DNA of 59,442 nt from Nocardia wallacei (GCF_029868745.1 NZ_JARWOP010000163.1:1-59442); one strand, 5' to 3'. Numbered from the stretch's first letter, positions 1-7,947 are shown. Notes: a model not told the origin generated them from the letters alone. Numbers and translations are program-made.

Positions 1-231
1 CGACGTCGGGCAGGGGCACGGCGCGCTGGACCTGCGCTCGGTGCGGCCGCTGAACCCGGCGGGCGGGCGGCTCACGGTCGTGTATCCGACGCCGGTGGAT
101 TCCGCGATGCGCGTCGACGCGGGCGTGCCCCCTTATGGGGCTCCCCCCCATGGGTCCCCAACCCGCCGGGCCCCGTCTATCCCTCCTCCCACCCAGGGCC
201 CACGGTCGTATTGTCGAGTGTGGACGCGTTT
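1..231. other. left contig edge, possible 3' end of a + strand gene
   Basis: The first 125 bases read as an open, protein-like frame on the + strand (from base 2, with a segment RLTVVYPTPVDSAMRV). It could be the C-terminus of a gene cut by the contig end. From about base 128 the sequence turns into C-rich runs and the same frame becomes Pro/Ser/Arg-rich and unlike a protein until its stop at 532. No family recognised. Low-quality sequence at a contig end is an equally good explanation. Confidence 0.2.
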
Positions 232-384
232 TTACCGCCCGTCTTCTCCTTCGAGCCGATCACGGATTCCCCGCACCGACTTGTCCTCCGGCGTCCGCTG
301 CGGCCATAAAACCGCGATCGCGAAGACCACCAACGGAATTCCGATCACGATAACGAGGCCAACCTGCCATCCGAGCACATTCAT
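232..384 (-). CDS. 50-residue single-pass membrane protein
   Basis: This is a short gene encoding 50 residues. Residues 7-26 form one hydrophobic helix (QVGLVIVIGIPLVVFAIAVL), followed by LWPQR and a charged tail with SVRGIRDRLEGE. The gene at 50489-50641 encodes a protein of exactly the same length and plan (helix, LLWPER, SVDEIRHRVEDE), so the two are clear homologues and this is a real gene. Its ATG overlaps the stop of a 23-codon frame upstream (ATGA), as the copy at 50489 overlaps its own upstream gene. Predicted inner-membrane protein with a short cytoplasmic tail. Function unknown. Confidence 0.7.
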   Translation of the reverse strand: MNVLGWQVGLVIVIGIPLVVFAIAVLWPQRTPEDKSVRGIRDRLEGEDGR

Positions 385-452
385 GACGCCTCGCATTCCA
401 CGAGCCCGCCATCCTCAGCATCACCATCGAACATCCGTGTGCGCCACTCCAT
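381..452 (-). CDS. possible 23-residue peptide upstream of the small membrane protein
   Basis: A 23-codon frame (begins MEWRTRMFDGD, ends LVECEAS) starts at an ATG preceded by a good ribosome-binding site (GAGGGGAC, 7 bases away). It ends in an ATGA overlap with the membrane-protein gene, so it could drive translational coupling. An in-frame stop lies just upstream of the ATG, so nothing longer is hidden here. It does not resemble the winged-helix gene found in the same position at 50268-50492. It may be a leader peptide or a remnant. Confidence 0.3.
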   Translation of the reverse strand: MEWRTRMFDGDAEDGGLVECEAS

Positions 453-556
453 CTCGTCCCCTCATAGCCGTCGGTATGGCAACCCCGAACCGGTCCCATT
501 CCGCCGGCTCCAAATGCCGCCTACGACGCTAGGAAGCTGGATACCACCAGGTCGAC

Positions 557-649
557 ATACTTGCAGATACTTGCAGATATTGACAGAACCGAGTACAGCG
601 CTCATTACTCCGCGAGACAATGTCTCTTGTCATCGCAAGAACTCGCAAG
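557..649 (+). promoter_or_regulatory. 10-bp-spaced repeat pairs ahead of the first DUF6879 module
   Basis: ATACTTGCAG occurs at 557-566 and again at 567-576, and a degenerate third copy (ATATTGACAG) follows at 577-586. The period is exactly 10 bp, one helical turn. At 633-639 and 643-649 the inverted form TCGCAAG is also repeated with a 10-bp period, 23 bases before the first start codon. Pairs of CTTGC/GCAAG half-sites on one face of the helix suggest cooperative binding, most simply by the HTH protein of the module (1383-2234). Confidence 0.45.
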
Positions 650-671
650 TATTCGATGAGGGGAAGTCGTC

Positions 672-872
672 ATGAATCTGAAGTTCCTCGGCAGTGGAGG
701 ATCCGACAGGAACGGGTGCCCTACCTTGTATGCCAAGGGCGAGGGGTACGTCGTCCAGGCATGGCGGACGGATCGAGTGGGCACTGTCGAGCTTCCGCAT
801 CTGCACGAAACGGCTGTCGAAGTACCGAAGGCTGAGAGGACCTACTACGGTGGAGTTTCGCGGACTCGATGA
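672..872 (+). CDS. small protein of the DUF6879/HTH module, short form
   Basis: Encodes 66 residues beginning MNLKFLGSGGSDRNGCPTLY. It is the first gene of a three-gene operon whose stop and start codons overlap. The product at 22321-22653 is homologous (MQLRFLGRGGSTNNGCPSLY, then VQGW, VGTVEIPH and IEVPK), but that one is 110 residues. Here the text jumps directly from VGTVELPH to ETAVEVPK, so a block of about 44 residues is absent and the frame is kept. The family is a common partner of HTH/DUF5753 regulators in actinobacteria. Function not established. The ATG is preceded by GAGGGGAAG. Confidence 0.75.
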   Translation: MNLKFLGSGGSDRNGCPTLYAKGEGYVVQAWRTDRVGTVELPHLHETAVEVPKAERTYYGGVSRTR

Positions 873-1383
873 TTGGATTCGGCCCTTCCTCGAGTGTCGA
901 CACTCGGCTTTCCATATGGAAGTCCGCGATTCCTACCTGGAGCCGTCCGAGTCGGAGGCGCTGCGACGATTCCTGAATGACGAGCCGCCGCCGGAGTACG
1001 ACAAGAGCGATTGGATCCAGCTGATCCAGGATATGACCGATCGAGGTGTCGGAGTCGGTCGTATCCGGGTAGTCACTGTGCCGCACAGCGGCTATCAGCG
1101 CTGGCTATTGTCGGTTACGGGCGAGAACGTGGAGGCAGGCGAAGACATTCGATATATCCCACGGCATACGGTCCCGCCGGAAATCGTGCCATCCGACGAT
1201 TGGTGGCTATTCGATGAGAGAATAGTGGTATTCAATCTGTCAGATGCCGACGGTAGACCGGCGGGTACGGGAACGACGACCGATCCCGGAATTGTCACGT
1301 ATTGCCGAGAGGTCAAGGCGAAGCTCTGGCCCTTTGCTATACCTTACCGCGACTACTACGAACGTCCGGTGACCGCTCGATAG
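850..1383 (+). CDS. DUF6879 family protein
   Basis: Encodes 177 residues starting at a GTG inside the end of the preceding gene, with GAGAGGA ten bases upstream. The frame is open further upstream, but there it only overlaps the first gene and reads as nonsense. Family features are visible: FLECRHSAFHMEVRDSY near the start, the SEALRRFL stretch, GVGRIRVVTVPHSGYQRW, AGEDIRYIPRH and DDWWLFDE. Homologous along its length to the product at 21831-22340. Proteins of this family sit beside HTH/DUF5753 regulators and are suspected toxin-like or effector partners, but no activity can be read from the sequence. Confidence 0.8.
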   Translation: MEFRGLDDWIRPFLECRHSAFHMEVRDSYLEPSESEALRRFLNDEPPPEYDKSDWIQLIQDMTDRGVGVGRIRVVTVPHSGYQRWLLSVTGENVEAGEDIRYIPRHTVPPEIVPSDDWWLFDERIVVFNLSDADGRPAGTGTTTDPGIVTYCREVKAKLWPFAIPYRDYYERPVTAR

Positions 1384-2234
1384 TGACGAACTCGGCTCAG
1401 GAAGGCAGGGAGGCCCTCGGCCTGCGGCTCCGGGAGATACGGCGAGACGCCGGTGTCACAGGCCGAGACCTCGCTGCTCGCGAAGGATGGCACGAATCCA
1501 AGGTTTCGCGTATAGAACACGGAAAAGCGCGCCCGTCGAGCGATGATATTCGTGCGTACTGCCGACATTGCGGGGCTGGTGACGAGCTACCGGAGTTGCT
1601 GGCTACACTTCACGCGGTCGACTCGGCGTATCTGGAGTGGCGGCGTGTGCTGGGCGGCGGGATCAAACGGGCGCAACAGCTCGTAATGAAGAACGAGGCC
1701 GCAGCTCAATTCATAAGAAATTATGAGCCCCAGGTGATTCCTGGGCTGCTTCAGACCGCCGAATATGCGGAAGCCAAGCTTCGGAGTGTCATTCAGTTCT
1801 ACAATCTTCCCAATGGCCTGGACAGTGGCGTATCGAAGCGCATGGAACGTCAGCAGGTTCTATACAAACGCGGGCGCCGATTTCATTTTCTGATCGGCGA
1901 GAAATCCTTGTACGGCACCGTGGGAGGCGACAACGTGATGATCGGGCAACTCGATCGTCTGCTTTCGATAATCGGAATGCCGAGAGTTGCGCTGGGCATC
2001 GTACCGCTCACCGCCGAGACCGTTGTATCCGTCGAAAATTTCATGATGTTCGACAATCGCATGGTAAAGATCGAGGGGCATACGGCCGAATTGACCGTAA
2101 CCCAACCGAGAGAGGTCGCACTCTACGGCCGCGCATTCGATGTCTTGGCGGGTCAGTCCGTGACAGGGGAGAAGGCGCGAGCGCTGATCCGGACTGCGTT
2201 GGAAATTCGACGGAGTCCGGACGATCAGGGATAG
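1383..2234 (+). CDS. HTH regulator with DUF5753 (Scr1/WhiJ type)
   Basis: Encodes 283 residues. The GTG start overlaps the stop of the DUF6879 gene (TAGTG). Residues about 10-65 form an XRE-type helix-turn-helix (LRLREIRRDAGVTGRDLA, then HESKVSRIEHGKARPS). The rest is the DUF5753 domain with the hallmarks IPGLLQTAEYA, RMERQQVLY and DRLL. In Streptomyces such WhiJ/Scr1-like proteins are paired with small partners and act as antitoxin-like transcription factors. The repeats at 557-649 are its likely binding sites. Closely related to the product at 20998-21834. Confidence 0.85.
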   Translation: MTNSAQEGREALGLRLREIRRDAGVTGRDLAAREGWHESKVSRIEHGKARPSSDDIRAYCRHCGAGDELPELLATLHAVDSAYLEWRRVLGGGIKRAQQLVMKNEAAAQFIRNYEPQVIPGLLQTAEYAEAKLRSVIQFYNLPNGLDSGVSKRMERQQVLYKRGRRFHFLIGEKSLYGTVGGDNVMIGQLDRLLSIIGMPRVALGIVPLTAETVVSVENFMMFDNRMVKIEGHTAELTVTQPREVALYGRAFDVLAGQSVTGEKARALIRTALEIRRSPDDQG

Positions 2235-2252
2235 CGCCTGCCCGCTGAGCCC

Positions 2253-2567
2253 CTACCAGAGCCGGAAACGGAAATGACGTGGGCCGCCGGTGAGCGTGGG
2301 CGCATCGGCGGTCACTGTCGCTATCAGGTCCTTCGGGTGTGGGTTCACCCAGTGCCGTTCGCCGGACCCGTCGCGTAGGACTACGGTCGGCACGGCCTCG
2401 TTGCCGTAGGCGACCGAGCGGACGAAGTCGGCCGCTTGCGGGTCGTTCCAGATGTCGACCTCACGGTGCACGATGCCGTGCCGATCGAGCACTCGTCGCA
2501 TCCGCGCGCAGTACGGGCAGCCGTCGCGGCGGTAGACGACGAGTTCGGGTGCGGAGTCGGCGGACAT
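2253..2567 (-). CDS. glutaredoxin / mycoredoxin-like protein
   Basis: Encodes 104 residues with a single thioredoxin fold. The redox motif CPYC is at residues 17-20 and the cis-proline motif VPT at 59-61. Mycoredoxins use mycothiol in place of glutathione to reduce mixed disulphides, and that is the likely role in a mycothiol-making actinobacterium. The CPYC form is classical for glutaredoxins, whereas characterised mycoredoxin-1 has CGYC. Cytoplasmic. Convergent with the HTH gene ending at 2234, with only 18 bases between them. Confidence 0.8.
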   Translation of the reverse strand: MSADSAPELVVYRRDGCPYCARMRRVLDRHGIVHREVDIWNDPQAADFVRSVAYGNEAVPTVVLRDGSGERHWVNPHPKDLIATVTADAPTLTGGPRHFRFRLW

Positions 2568-2643
2568 AGCCGAAGTGTAAGGCGCGCACGACGACTACCC
2601 GCGCCAGAGCAGTCTCGCTGCCGCCCAAGGCTATTCGGGCCGG

Positions 2644-3630
2644 TCAGTGCACCAGGGGGCTGAGCGTCTTCCCGGCCAGTTCCAGCACGCCCGGCTCGTG
2701 GCCGTTGGCCACCATGTTGACGATCACGCCGTCCACGCCGTGGTCGAGCACGCGACGCTGGATCTGGTCGGCCACATCGTCGGGGTCGCCGACGAACTGG
2801 CGGCGGCCGAGTGCTTCGCGGAGTTCCTCGACCGAGGGGCCGGAGGGATCCTGGGCGGCCTGCTTCCGGAGCAGGTCGTCCTGCAGTGCGCGGGCGCGGT
2901 CGCCGTCCTCGTCGACGATCAGGAAAGCGAGGAAGCTGGTTTCCAAGGTCGCCGGATCGCGCCCGGCCTCCGCGCAGCGCTGCCGCAGCGCCTCGATCTT
3001 GCCGGGCAGTTCGGGAGCGTCGCAGATGATGTTCAGGTGGTCGGCGAAGCGGGCGGCCAGGGCGAAGGTCTTCTTCTCCCCGCCGCCGCCGAGCATGATC
3101 GGCAGGTCGTCGCGGATGCGCGGCTCGTTGAGGGCCTCGCGGGTGTGGTACCACTTGCCCTCGAAGGTCGGACGCTGCCCGCGCAGCATCGGCTGGATGA
3201 TCTGCAGGGCCTCGTCCAGTCGCTGGAAGCGTTCGGTGAACGTGCCGAATTCGTAGCCGTATCCGATGTGCTCGAGTTCGAACCACCCGGCGCCGATGCC
3301 GAGCACCGCGCGCCCGCCGCTGACCACGTCCAGCGTGGTGACGGTCTTGGCCAGCATCGCCGGATTGCGGTAGGTGTTGCCGGTGACCAAGGTGGACAGC
3401 TGGATCCGCTCTGTCGCGGTGGCCAGCGCGCCGAGGGCGGTGTACGCCTCCAGCATCGGCTCCTCCGGCGCACCGAGCACCGGCAGCTGATAGAAGTGGT
3501 CCATTACGAACGCGGCGTCGAAGCCCGCCGCCTCCGCCGCCCGGGCCTGGGCGATCACCGAGGGAAACAGCTCGCGCGGCGAGGTCGCATGACTGAAGTT
3601 CGGCATCTGGTACCCGAGGCGAATGCTCAT
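2644..3630 (-). CDS. LLM class F420-dependent oxidoreductase
   Basis: Encodes 328 residues of the bacterial-luciferase-like TIM barrel. Family stretches are LGYQMPNFSHA at the start, AAEAAGFDAAFVMDHF, LATATERIQLSTLVTGNTYR, GRAVLGIGAGWFELEH and the phosphate-binding LPIMLGGGGEKKT. This subgroup uses cofactor F420 in mycobacteria and relatives, with substrates that are usually unknown. No neighbouring gene suggests a pathway. Cytoplasmic. The ATG is preceded by AAAGGTCGTCGG on the minus strand, a weak site. Confidence 0.85.
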   Translation of the reverse strand: MSIRLGYQMPNFSHATSPRELFPSVIAQARAAEAAGFDAAFVMDHFYQLPVLGAPEEPMLEAYTALGALATATERIQLSTLVTGNTYRNPAMLAKTVTTLDVVSGGRAVLGIGAGWFELEHIGYGYEFGTFTERFQRLDEALQIIQPMLRGQRPTFEGKWYHTREALNEPRIRDDLPIMLGGGGEKKTFALAARFADHLNIICDAPELPGKIEALRQRCAEAGRDPATLETSFLAFLIVDEDGDRARALQDDLLRKQAAQDPSGPSVEELREALGRRQFVGDPDDVADQIQRRVLDHGVDGVIVNMVANGHEPGVLELAGKTLSPLVH

Positions 3631-3751
3631 CCGACGACCTTTCGCTGAGGAAGTAGATACATGCTCACCTTCGCGAAGCTACCCGCACGGCACGACTGCG
3701 AGACAGGGAGCGATCTGCCCTTGCTGTCGGCGTGATGTGGGTGTATGTGGC

Positions 3752-4024
3752 TCAGTCGTGCTCGGCCAGGTACTCGATGTACAGCGGCCGCAGCACCTCG
3801 GCGAGCTTGCCATCGCCGGCGTGCACATAGTCGTCGAGCATCGGCAGCACGTACTTGATGTCGGCCTCGCTCTCGCCGATGTCGCCGGAGGCGGCCGCGG
3901 CGGCGGGAATCTGCTCGAGCAGCCGCCACAGGAACCGGATATCGCCGTGCCGGACGGCGTACTTCACGGCCCGGTCGTGCAGCTCCTTCGACGACAGCTG
4001 CTCCAGTTGCTCAACATCGGCCAT
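3752..4024 (-). CDS. conserved small helical protein, unknown function
   Basis: Encodes 90 residues, predicted mostly alpha-helical and acidic, starting MADVEQLEQLSSKELHDRAV and ending in LRPLYIEYLAEHD. It resembles small conserved actinobacterial proteins without assigned function. There are no membrane segments and no cysteines. It is divergent from the DUF488 gene at 4095, with 70 bases between the start codons, so the two may share a promoter region. Confidence 0.65.
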   Translation of the reverse strand: MADVEQLEQLSSKELHDRAVKYAVRHGDIRFLWRLLEQIPAAAAASGDIGESEADIKYVLPMLDDYVHAGDGKLAEVLRPLYIEYLAEHD

Positions 4025-4094
4025 GAGTCGACTCTATCCGGTGCCGCGGCGTGTGGTCCGCTATCGCGGCCCGCGACTGTGCTCCCATGGAGCC

Positions 4095-4466
4095 ATGGCA
4101 CAGCAACCCGCGGGCGGTTTCCGCGTGCAGCGTGTCTACGACCCGCCCGAGGATTCCGACGGCGCCAGGGTACTGGTCGACCGGCTGTGGCCGCGCGGCA
4201 TCGGCAAACATCAGGCACGCATCGACGAGTGGGCGAAGGACGTGACACCGTCGAACGAACTACGCCGCTGGTTCCATGCCGACCCGCAGTCGCGCGAAGC
4301 CGAGTTTCGCGACCGTTACCTGGCGGAACTTGCTGCGTATGAGCCCCAGCGGGGTCTGGCGAGACTGCGCGAGTTGGTTGCCGGAGGTCGCGTCACGCTC
4401 GTGACCGCGGTTCGGGATCCGGCGCACAGCCACGTTTCGGTACTGTTGGAGCTACTCGACCGCTAA
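4095..4466 (+). CDS. DUF488 family protein
   Basis: Encodes 123 residues with the DUF488 signature: RVYDPPEDSDGARVLVDRLWPRG near the N-terminus, then WAKDVTPSNELRRWFH and, near the C-terminus, VTLVTAVRDPAHSH. The family is widespread and its biochemical activity is unknown. The frame is open upstream, but the ATG at 4095 gives the usual family length. Transcribed away from the 90-residue gene. Confidence 0.85.
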   Translation: MAQQPAGGFRVQRVYDPPEDSDGARVLVDRLWPRGIGKHQARIDEWAKDVTPSNELRRWFHADPQSREAEFRDRYLAELAAYEPQRGLARLRELVAGGRVTLVTAVRDPAHSHVSVLLELLDR

Positions 4467-4785
4467 CGAACTCGGTCCACTCGGCGACCCATCCGAAATG
4501 AGATGTGTGTCATAGCTTGAACTTTCGCTGAATTGGGTATACGTGCGCCGCGTTAACGACATATTCACCGACACGCCTGCGATCTCGGGAGCCGGAATCG
4601 CGGATGCGCAGTAACGTCGGATGTGCGGGCCGCGGCGGTGTGGCTCGTGCGGGAGGTCCTGATCGTGGCTGAGAAATTCAGTGCGAGGGGGCCGGCGCCC
4701 GGCCCTCGGGTCCACTGACCCCAGGGCGGACCGGCCCAGCGAGAACGTTCGTACGGGTGCTGTACGAACAACAAAGGAGCCCACC
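4467..4785 (+). promoter_or_regulatory. structured phoH2 leader with short ORF and hairpins
   Basis: This 319-base gap holds no long gene, but several elements lie in order. A 17-codon frame (GTG at 4665, stop at 4716-4718) has the strong ribosome-binding site GGGAGG. A GC-rich hairpin at 4685-4707 lies inside that frame (GAGGGGGCCGG, loop CGC, CCGGCCCTC). A perfect 8-bp inverted repeat GTTCGTAC/GTACGAAC with a 7-base spacer is at 4747-4769, just before the AAAGGAG site of phoH2. In mycobacteria phoH2 is preceded by a small overlapping antitoxin gene phoAT; the short frame here does not overlap phoH2 and is not recognisably PhoAT. Confidence 0.4.
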
Positions 4786-6186
4786 GTGACTGATGCACGC
4801 TCCGTCATCGCTCCCTCGGCGAAAGCCCGCTCGACCCAGAGCGCACGCTCCGGAAAGGGAGCTTCCACCTCGCAGACTGCCCGGAAATCCGGGTTGAAAA
4901 CCTTCGTCATCGACACCTCCGTGTTGTTATCGGATCCCTGGGCCATCACGCGTTTCGGCGAGCATCACGTGGTGCTGCCGCTCGTGGTGATCAGCGAACT
5001 CGAGGGCAAACGGCACCATCACGAACTCGGCTGGTTCGCGCGGGAGTCCCTGCGCATGCTGGACGATCTGCGGGTGGTGCACGGGCGGCTGGACGAGCAG
5101 GTGCCGATCGGCACCGAGGGTGGCACGCTCCAGGTGGAGCTGAACCACACCGATCCGGAGGTGCTGCCGGTCGGGTTCCGCACCGACAGCAACGATTCCC
5201 GCATCCTCGCCTGTGCGCTGAATCTGGCCGCCGAGGGCCGCTCGGTCACGCTGGTGTCCAAGGACATTCCGATGCGGGTGAAGGCCAGCTCGGTGGGTCT
5301 GCACGCCGACGAGTACCACGCGCAGGACGTGGTCACGTCGGGCTGGACCGGTATGGCCGAACTCGAGGTCGCTCCCGAGGCCGTCGACCGGCTGTACGCG
5401 GAGAGCGTCATCGATCTCGACGAGGTCCGGGACATGCCCTGCCACACCGGGATCCGGCTGTTGGGCGCCAACGGCAGCGCACTGGCCCGGGTGACGTCGG
5501 ACAAGCGGTTGCAGTTGGTGCGCGGGGACCGCGAGGCGTTCGGACTGCACGGTCGCTCCGCCGAGCAGCGCATCGCGCTGGATCTGCTGCTCGACGAGAG
5601 CGTGGGCATCGTGTCGCTGGGCGGCAAGGCCGGCACCGGCAAATCGGCGCTGGCGCTGACCGCGGGCCTGGAGGCGGTGCTGGAGCGGCGATCTCAGCGC
5701 AAGGTGGTGGTGTTCCGGCCGCTGTACGCGGTCGGCGGTCAGGAACTGGGCTATCTACCGGGTTCCGAGAGCGAGAAGATGGGCCCGTGGGCGCAGGCGG
5801 TGTTCGACACCCTCGACGGCCTGGCCAGCCCGGAGGTCATGGAGGAGGTGCTGGCGCGCGGCATGCTGGAGGTGTTGCCGCTGACCCACATTCGGGGCCG
5901 CTCGCTGCACGACTCGTTCGTGATCGTGGACGAGGCGCAATCGCTGGAGCGCAACGTGCTGCTGACGGTGCTGAGCCGGTTGGGCAGCGGCTCGCGGGTG
6001 GTGCTCACCCACGACGTCGCCCAGCGTGACAACCTGCGTGTCGGCCGGCACGACGGGGTGGCGGCGGTGATCGAGAAGCTCAAGGGGCACCCGCTTTTCG
6101 CGCACGTGACGCTCACCCGAAGCGAGCGATCGCCGATCGCCGCGCTGGTCACCGAGATGCTGGAGGAGTACGGGCCGAACGCGTAG
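4786..6186 (+). CDS. phoH2: PhoH2-type PIN-PhoH ATPase
   Basis: Encodes 466 residues. After about 38 residues of low-complexity Ser/Ala/Lys sequence comes a PIN nuclease domain ([14 protein letters not shown], acidic residue D43; a second acidic cluster at RTDSNDSRI). It is followed by a PhoH ATPase domain with Walker [10 protein letters not shown] at 279-287 and Walker B FVIVDEAQ around 382. PhoH2 proteins are sequence-specific RNA helicases/RNases. The GTG at 4786 was chosen because AAAGGAG lies 8 bases upstream; the frame stays open to 4681. Position next to the desaturase and before fumC/glpX matches the mycobacterial order. Confidence 0.9.
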   Translation: MTDARSVIAPSAKARSTQSARSGKGASTSQTARKSGLKTFVIDTSVLLSDPWAITRFGEHHVVLPLVVISELEGKRHHHELGWFARESLRMLDDLRVVHGRLDEQVPIGTEGGTLQVELNHTDPEVLPVGFRTDSNDSRILACALNLAAEGRSVTLVSKDIPMRVKASSVGLHADEYHAQDVVTSGWTGMAELEVAPEAVDRLYAESVIDLDEVRDMPCHTGIRLLGANGSALARVTSDKRLQLVRGDREAFGLHGRSAEQRIALDLLLDESVGIVSLGGKAGTGKSALALTAGLEAVLERRSQRKVVVFRPLYAVGGQELGYLPGSESEKMGPWAQAVFDTLDGLASPEVMEEVLARGMLEVLPLTHIRGRSLHDSFVIVDEAQSLERNVLLTVLSRLGSGSRVVLTHDVAQRDNLRVGRHDGVAAVIEKLKGHPLFAHVTLTRSERSPIAALVTEMLEEYGPNA

Positions 6187-6313
6187 GTCAGCAAATCCTT
6201 GGTATGTGTTTCACCTCACAGGCTGACGGGTATATTTCCACGGGATACCTGTTCGGCGTTGGTTTCGGGTGACGAGCTTCAATTCGCCGGACCATAGCCG
6301 GGCAACGGCCTGA

Positions 6314-6348
6314 GTTGCCGGTGGCGTCGTAGTGGCGCCACCGGCAAC
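6314..6348 (+). terminator. perfect 13-bp stem-loop before the LGFP lipoprotein
   Basis: GTTGCCGGTGGCG (6314-6326) pairs perfectly with CGCCACCGGCAAC (6336-6348) around a 9-base loop, followed by CATTTTC. This looks like an intrinsic terminator for phoH2, but it ends only 19 bases before the lipoprotein start codon. It therefore also lies in that gene's untranslated leader and could act as an attenuator. Confidence 0.6.
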
Positions 6349-6367
6349 CATTTTCGAGAGGATGGAC

Positions 6368-6928
6368 ATGCACCACTTCGCTCGACGTTCGGCGGCTTGC
6401 ACCATGACGATCGCTGCCGCGGCCCTGTTGTTCACCGGCTGCAGCAACGACGACGACAACAACGATTCGAGTAGTTCCGCCTCGGCCACCACCATGCCCG
6501 CCACCACCACGCCGGCGACCACCTCGGAGCACGAGATGGGCAACGAGAGCGGCGCGGCGACCGAAACCAAGATCGCCACTCAGAACGGTGAGATCGCCGT
6601 CGCCGGGCAGGTTCTCGCCAAGTACAACGAGACGGGCGGGCCGACCGGCGCGCTGGGCGAGCCCACCGGGGCGGCCGTGAGCGGCCCCGACGGCGGCTCC
6701 TGCCAGGAGTTCACGGCCGGTCTCATCTGCTGGAGCGAGCAGACCGGGTCGCATGTGGTGTGGGGTGACATCCGCCAGGAATGGGAGAACAGCGGCGGGG
6801 TGAACAGCAAGCTCGGCTACCCGACCACCGACGAGAAGGACATCAGCGGCGGCAAGCAGAGCGACTTCACCGGCGGCAGTATCAGCTGGAACGCCGGCGA
6901 CCGCAAGACCACGGTGACCGAGAAGTAG
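6368..6928 (+). CDS. secreted lipoprotein with LGFP repeats
   Basis: Encodes 186 residues. The N-terminus is a lipoprotein signal peptide (positive MHHFARRS, hydrophobic AAAALLF, lipobox FTGC), followed by an Asp/Asn/Ser and Thr/Pro-rich linker. Two LGFP-type repeats follow (GGPTGALGEPT and GVNSKLGYPTTDEK with the GGSISW signature). LGFP repeats in mycolate-producing bacteria anchor or connect proteins to the cell wall. Start placed at the ATG with GAGAGGA eight bases upstream; two in-frame ATGs lie just before it. Confidence 0.8.
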   Translation: MHHFARRSAACTMTIAAAALLFTGCSNDDDNNDSSSSASATTMPATTTPATTSEHEMGNESGAATETKIATQNGEIAVAGQVLAKYNETGGPTGALGEPTGAAVSGPDGGSCQEFTAGLICWSEQTGSHVVWGDIRQEWENSGGVNSKLGYPTTDEKDISGGKQSDFTGGSISWNAGDRKTTVTEK

Positions 6929-6946
6929 ATTCTCCGACCCGCACTC

Positions 6947-6978
6947 GGCCCCGGAAACGTCCCAACGGTTCCGGGGCC
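6947..6978 (+). terminator. terminator after the LGFP lipoprotein
   Basis: GGCCCCGGAA (6947-6956) and TTCCGGGGCC (6969-6978) form a perfect 10-bp stem with a 12-base loop, 19 bases after the lipoprotein stop codon. No clear U-run follows, which is usual for high-GC actinobacteria. Confidence 0.65.
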
Positions 6979-7049
6979 GTTGCTGTGGATTGTCTGCGTG
7001 TTCGGCGGAGCCTTTCCCATTCGCCGGGCGGACTGGGTAGGTTGTCGGG

Positions 7050-7907
7050 GTGCAAACTCTGTTGACCGACCGTGAACTGCTGGAATCGCTGGCGGCGGAG
7101 GTGGAGGAGAACCTGCGGCGGCACATGGCCGTGGCGGATGGCTGGCAACCGCACGACCACGTGCCCTGGGACGACGGCCGGAATTTCGCCTTCCTCGGCG
7201 GAACCGACTGGGAGCAGGGACAATCCGAGCTGAGCGAGGTGGCGCGACTGGCGCTCACCGTCAGCGTCCTGATCGCCGACAATCTGCCCTCGTATCACCG
7301 TGAACTCGGCAAATATCTGCGCACCGGCCCGTGGTGGCGATGGGTCGGCCGGTGGACGGCCGAGGAGAACCGGCACGAGATCCTGATCCGCAACTATCTG
7401 ATGGTGTCCCGCTCGGTGGACCCGGTGGAGCTGGAGCGGCTGCGGATGGCGCATATGACCGACGGTTTCCGCCGTCCGTCGCTGCATCTGCTGGATGTGC
7501 TGGCCGCGAACGCCTTCGAGGAGACCGCCGCCGCGGTGCGGCATCGCAATACCGCCGCGCTGCAGGAGAATCCGCTGGTGACCGCGATCGCCGAGCGGCT
7601 CGCCGCCGACGACGAACTGCAGGCGGTGTTCTTCGCCAATCTCGTCGCCGCCGGACTGGACCTGGCGCCCGACCAGACCGTGCGGGCCATCGCCGATCAG
7701 GTCGCCGCGTTCCGCGTCCCCGAGGTCTCGCTGCCCGGCGGCCGCAACAGCACCGAGGTACTGGCCGAGGCGGGCATCTACGATCCGGCCCGCGAGGGCG
7801 AGCTGGTCTTCGCGCCCCTGTTGGAGCGCTGGAACATCTTCTCCCGCACCGATTTCACCGACGTGGGTGAGGCGGCGCGCGCCGAACTGGCGCACTTGCG
7901 CCGCTGA
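7050..7907 (+). CDS. desA2: DesA2-like acyl-ACP desaturase family protein
   Basis: Encodes 285 residues of the ferritin-like acyl-ACP desaturase family (DesA1/DesA2 of mycobacteria). Visible are the helix with LPSYHRELGKYL, the WTAEENRHEILIRNYL segment that carries the first EXXH iron-ligand motif, and FEETAAAVRHRN. In the segment that should carry the second EXXH (ADDELQAVFFANL) the histidine position reads Gln, so the di-iron site looks incomplete and desaturase activity is uncertain. Start is a GTG at 7050, with no strong ribosome-binding site. In M. tuberculosis desA2 (Rv1094) is next to phoH2. Confidence 0.8.
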   Translation: MQTLLTDRELLESLAAEVEENLRRHMAVADGWQPHDHVPWDDGRNFAFLGGTDWEQGQSELSEVARLALTVSVLIADNLPSYHRELGKYLRTGPWWRWVGRWTAEENRHEILIRNYLMVSRSVDPVELERLRMAHMTDGFRRPSLHLLDVLAANAFEETAAAVRHRNTAALQENPLVTAIAERLAADDELQAVFFANLVAAGLDLAPDQTVRAIADQVAAFRVPEVSLPGGRNSTEVLAEAGIYDPAREGELVFAPLLERWNIFSRTDFTDVGEAARAELAHLRR

Positions 7908-7914
7908 GGTAGGC

Positions 7915-7942
7915 GCGGGGCGTCGGTCGATCGGCGCCCCGC
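7915..7942. terminator. bidirectional terminator between convergent genes
   Basis: GCGGGGCG (7915-7922) and CGCCCCGC (7935-7942) form an 8-bp GC stem with a 12-base loop. It lies in the 40-base gap between the convergent desaturase (stop 7907) and epoxide hydrolase (stop 7948) genes, so it can serve both. Confidence 0.6.
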
Positions 7943-7947
7943 CGGGT

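Noticed and set aside
2381..3286. Long minus-strand frame overlapping the LLM oxidoreductase
   Set aside because: Arg/Pro/Ala-rich translation without a family pattern: a GC-frame shadow of the real genes at 2253 and 2644.
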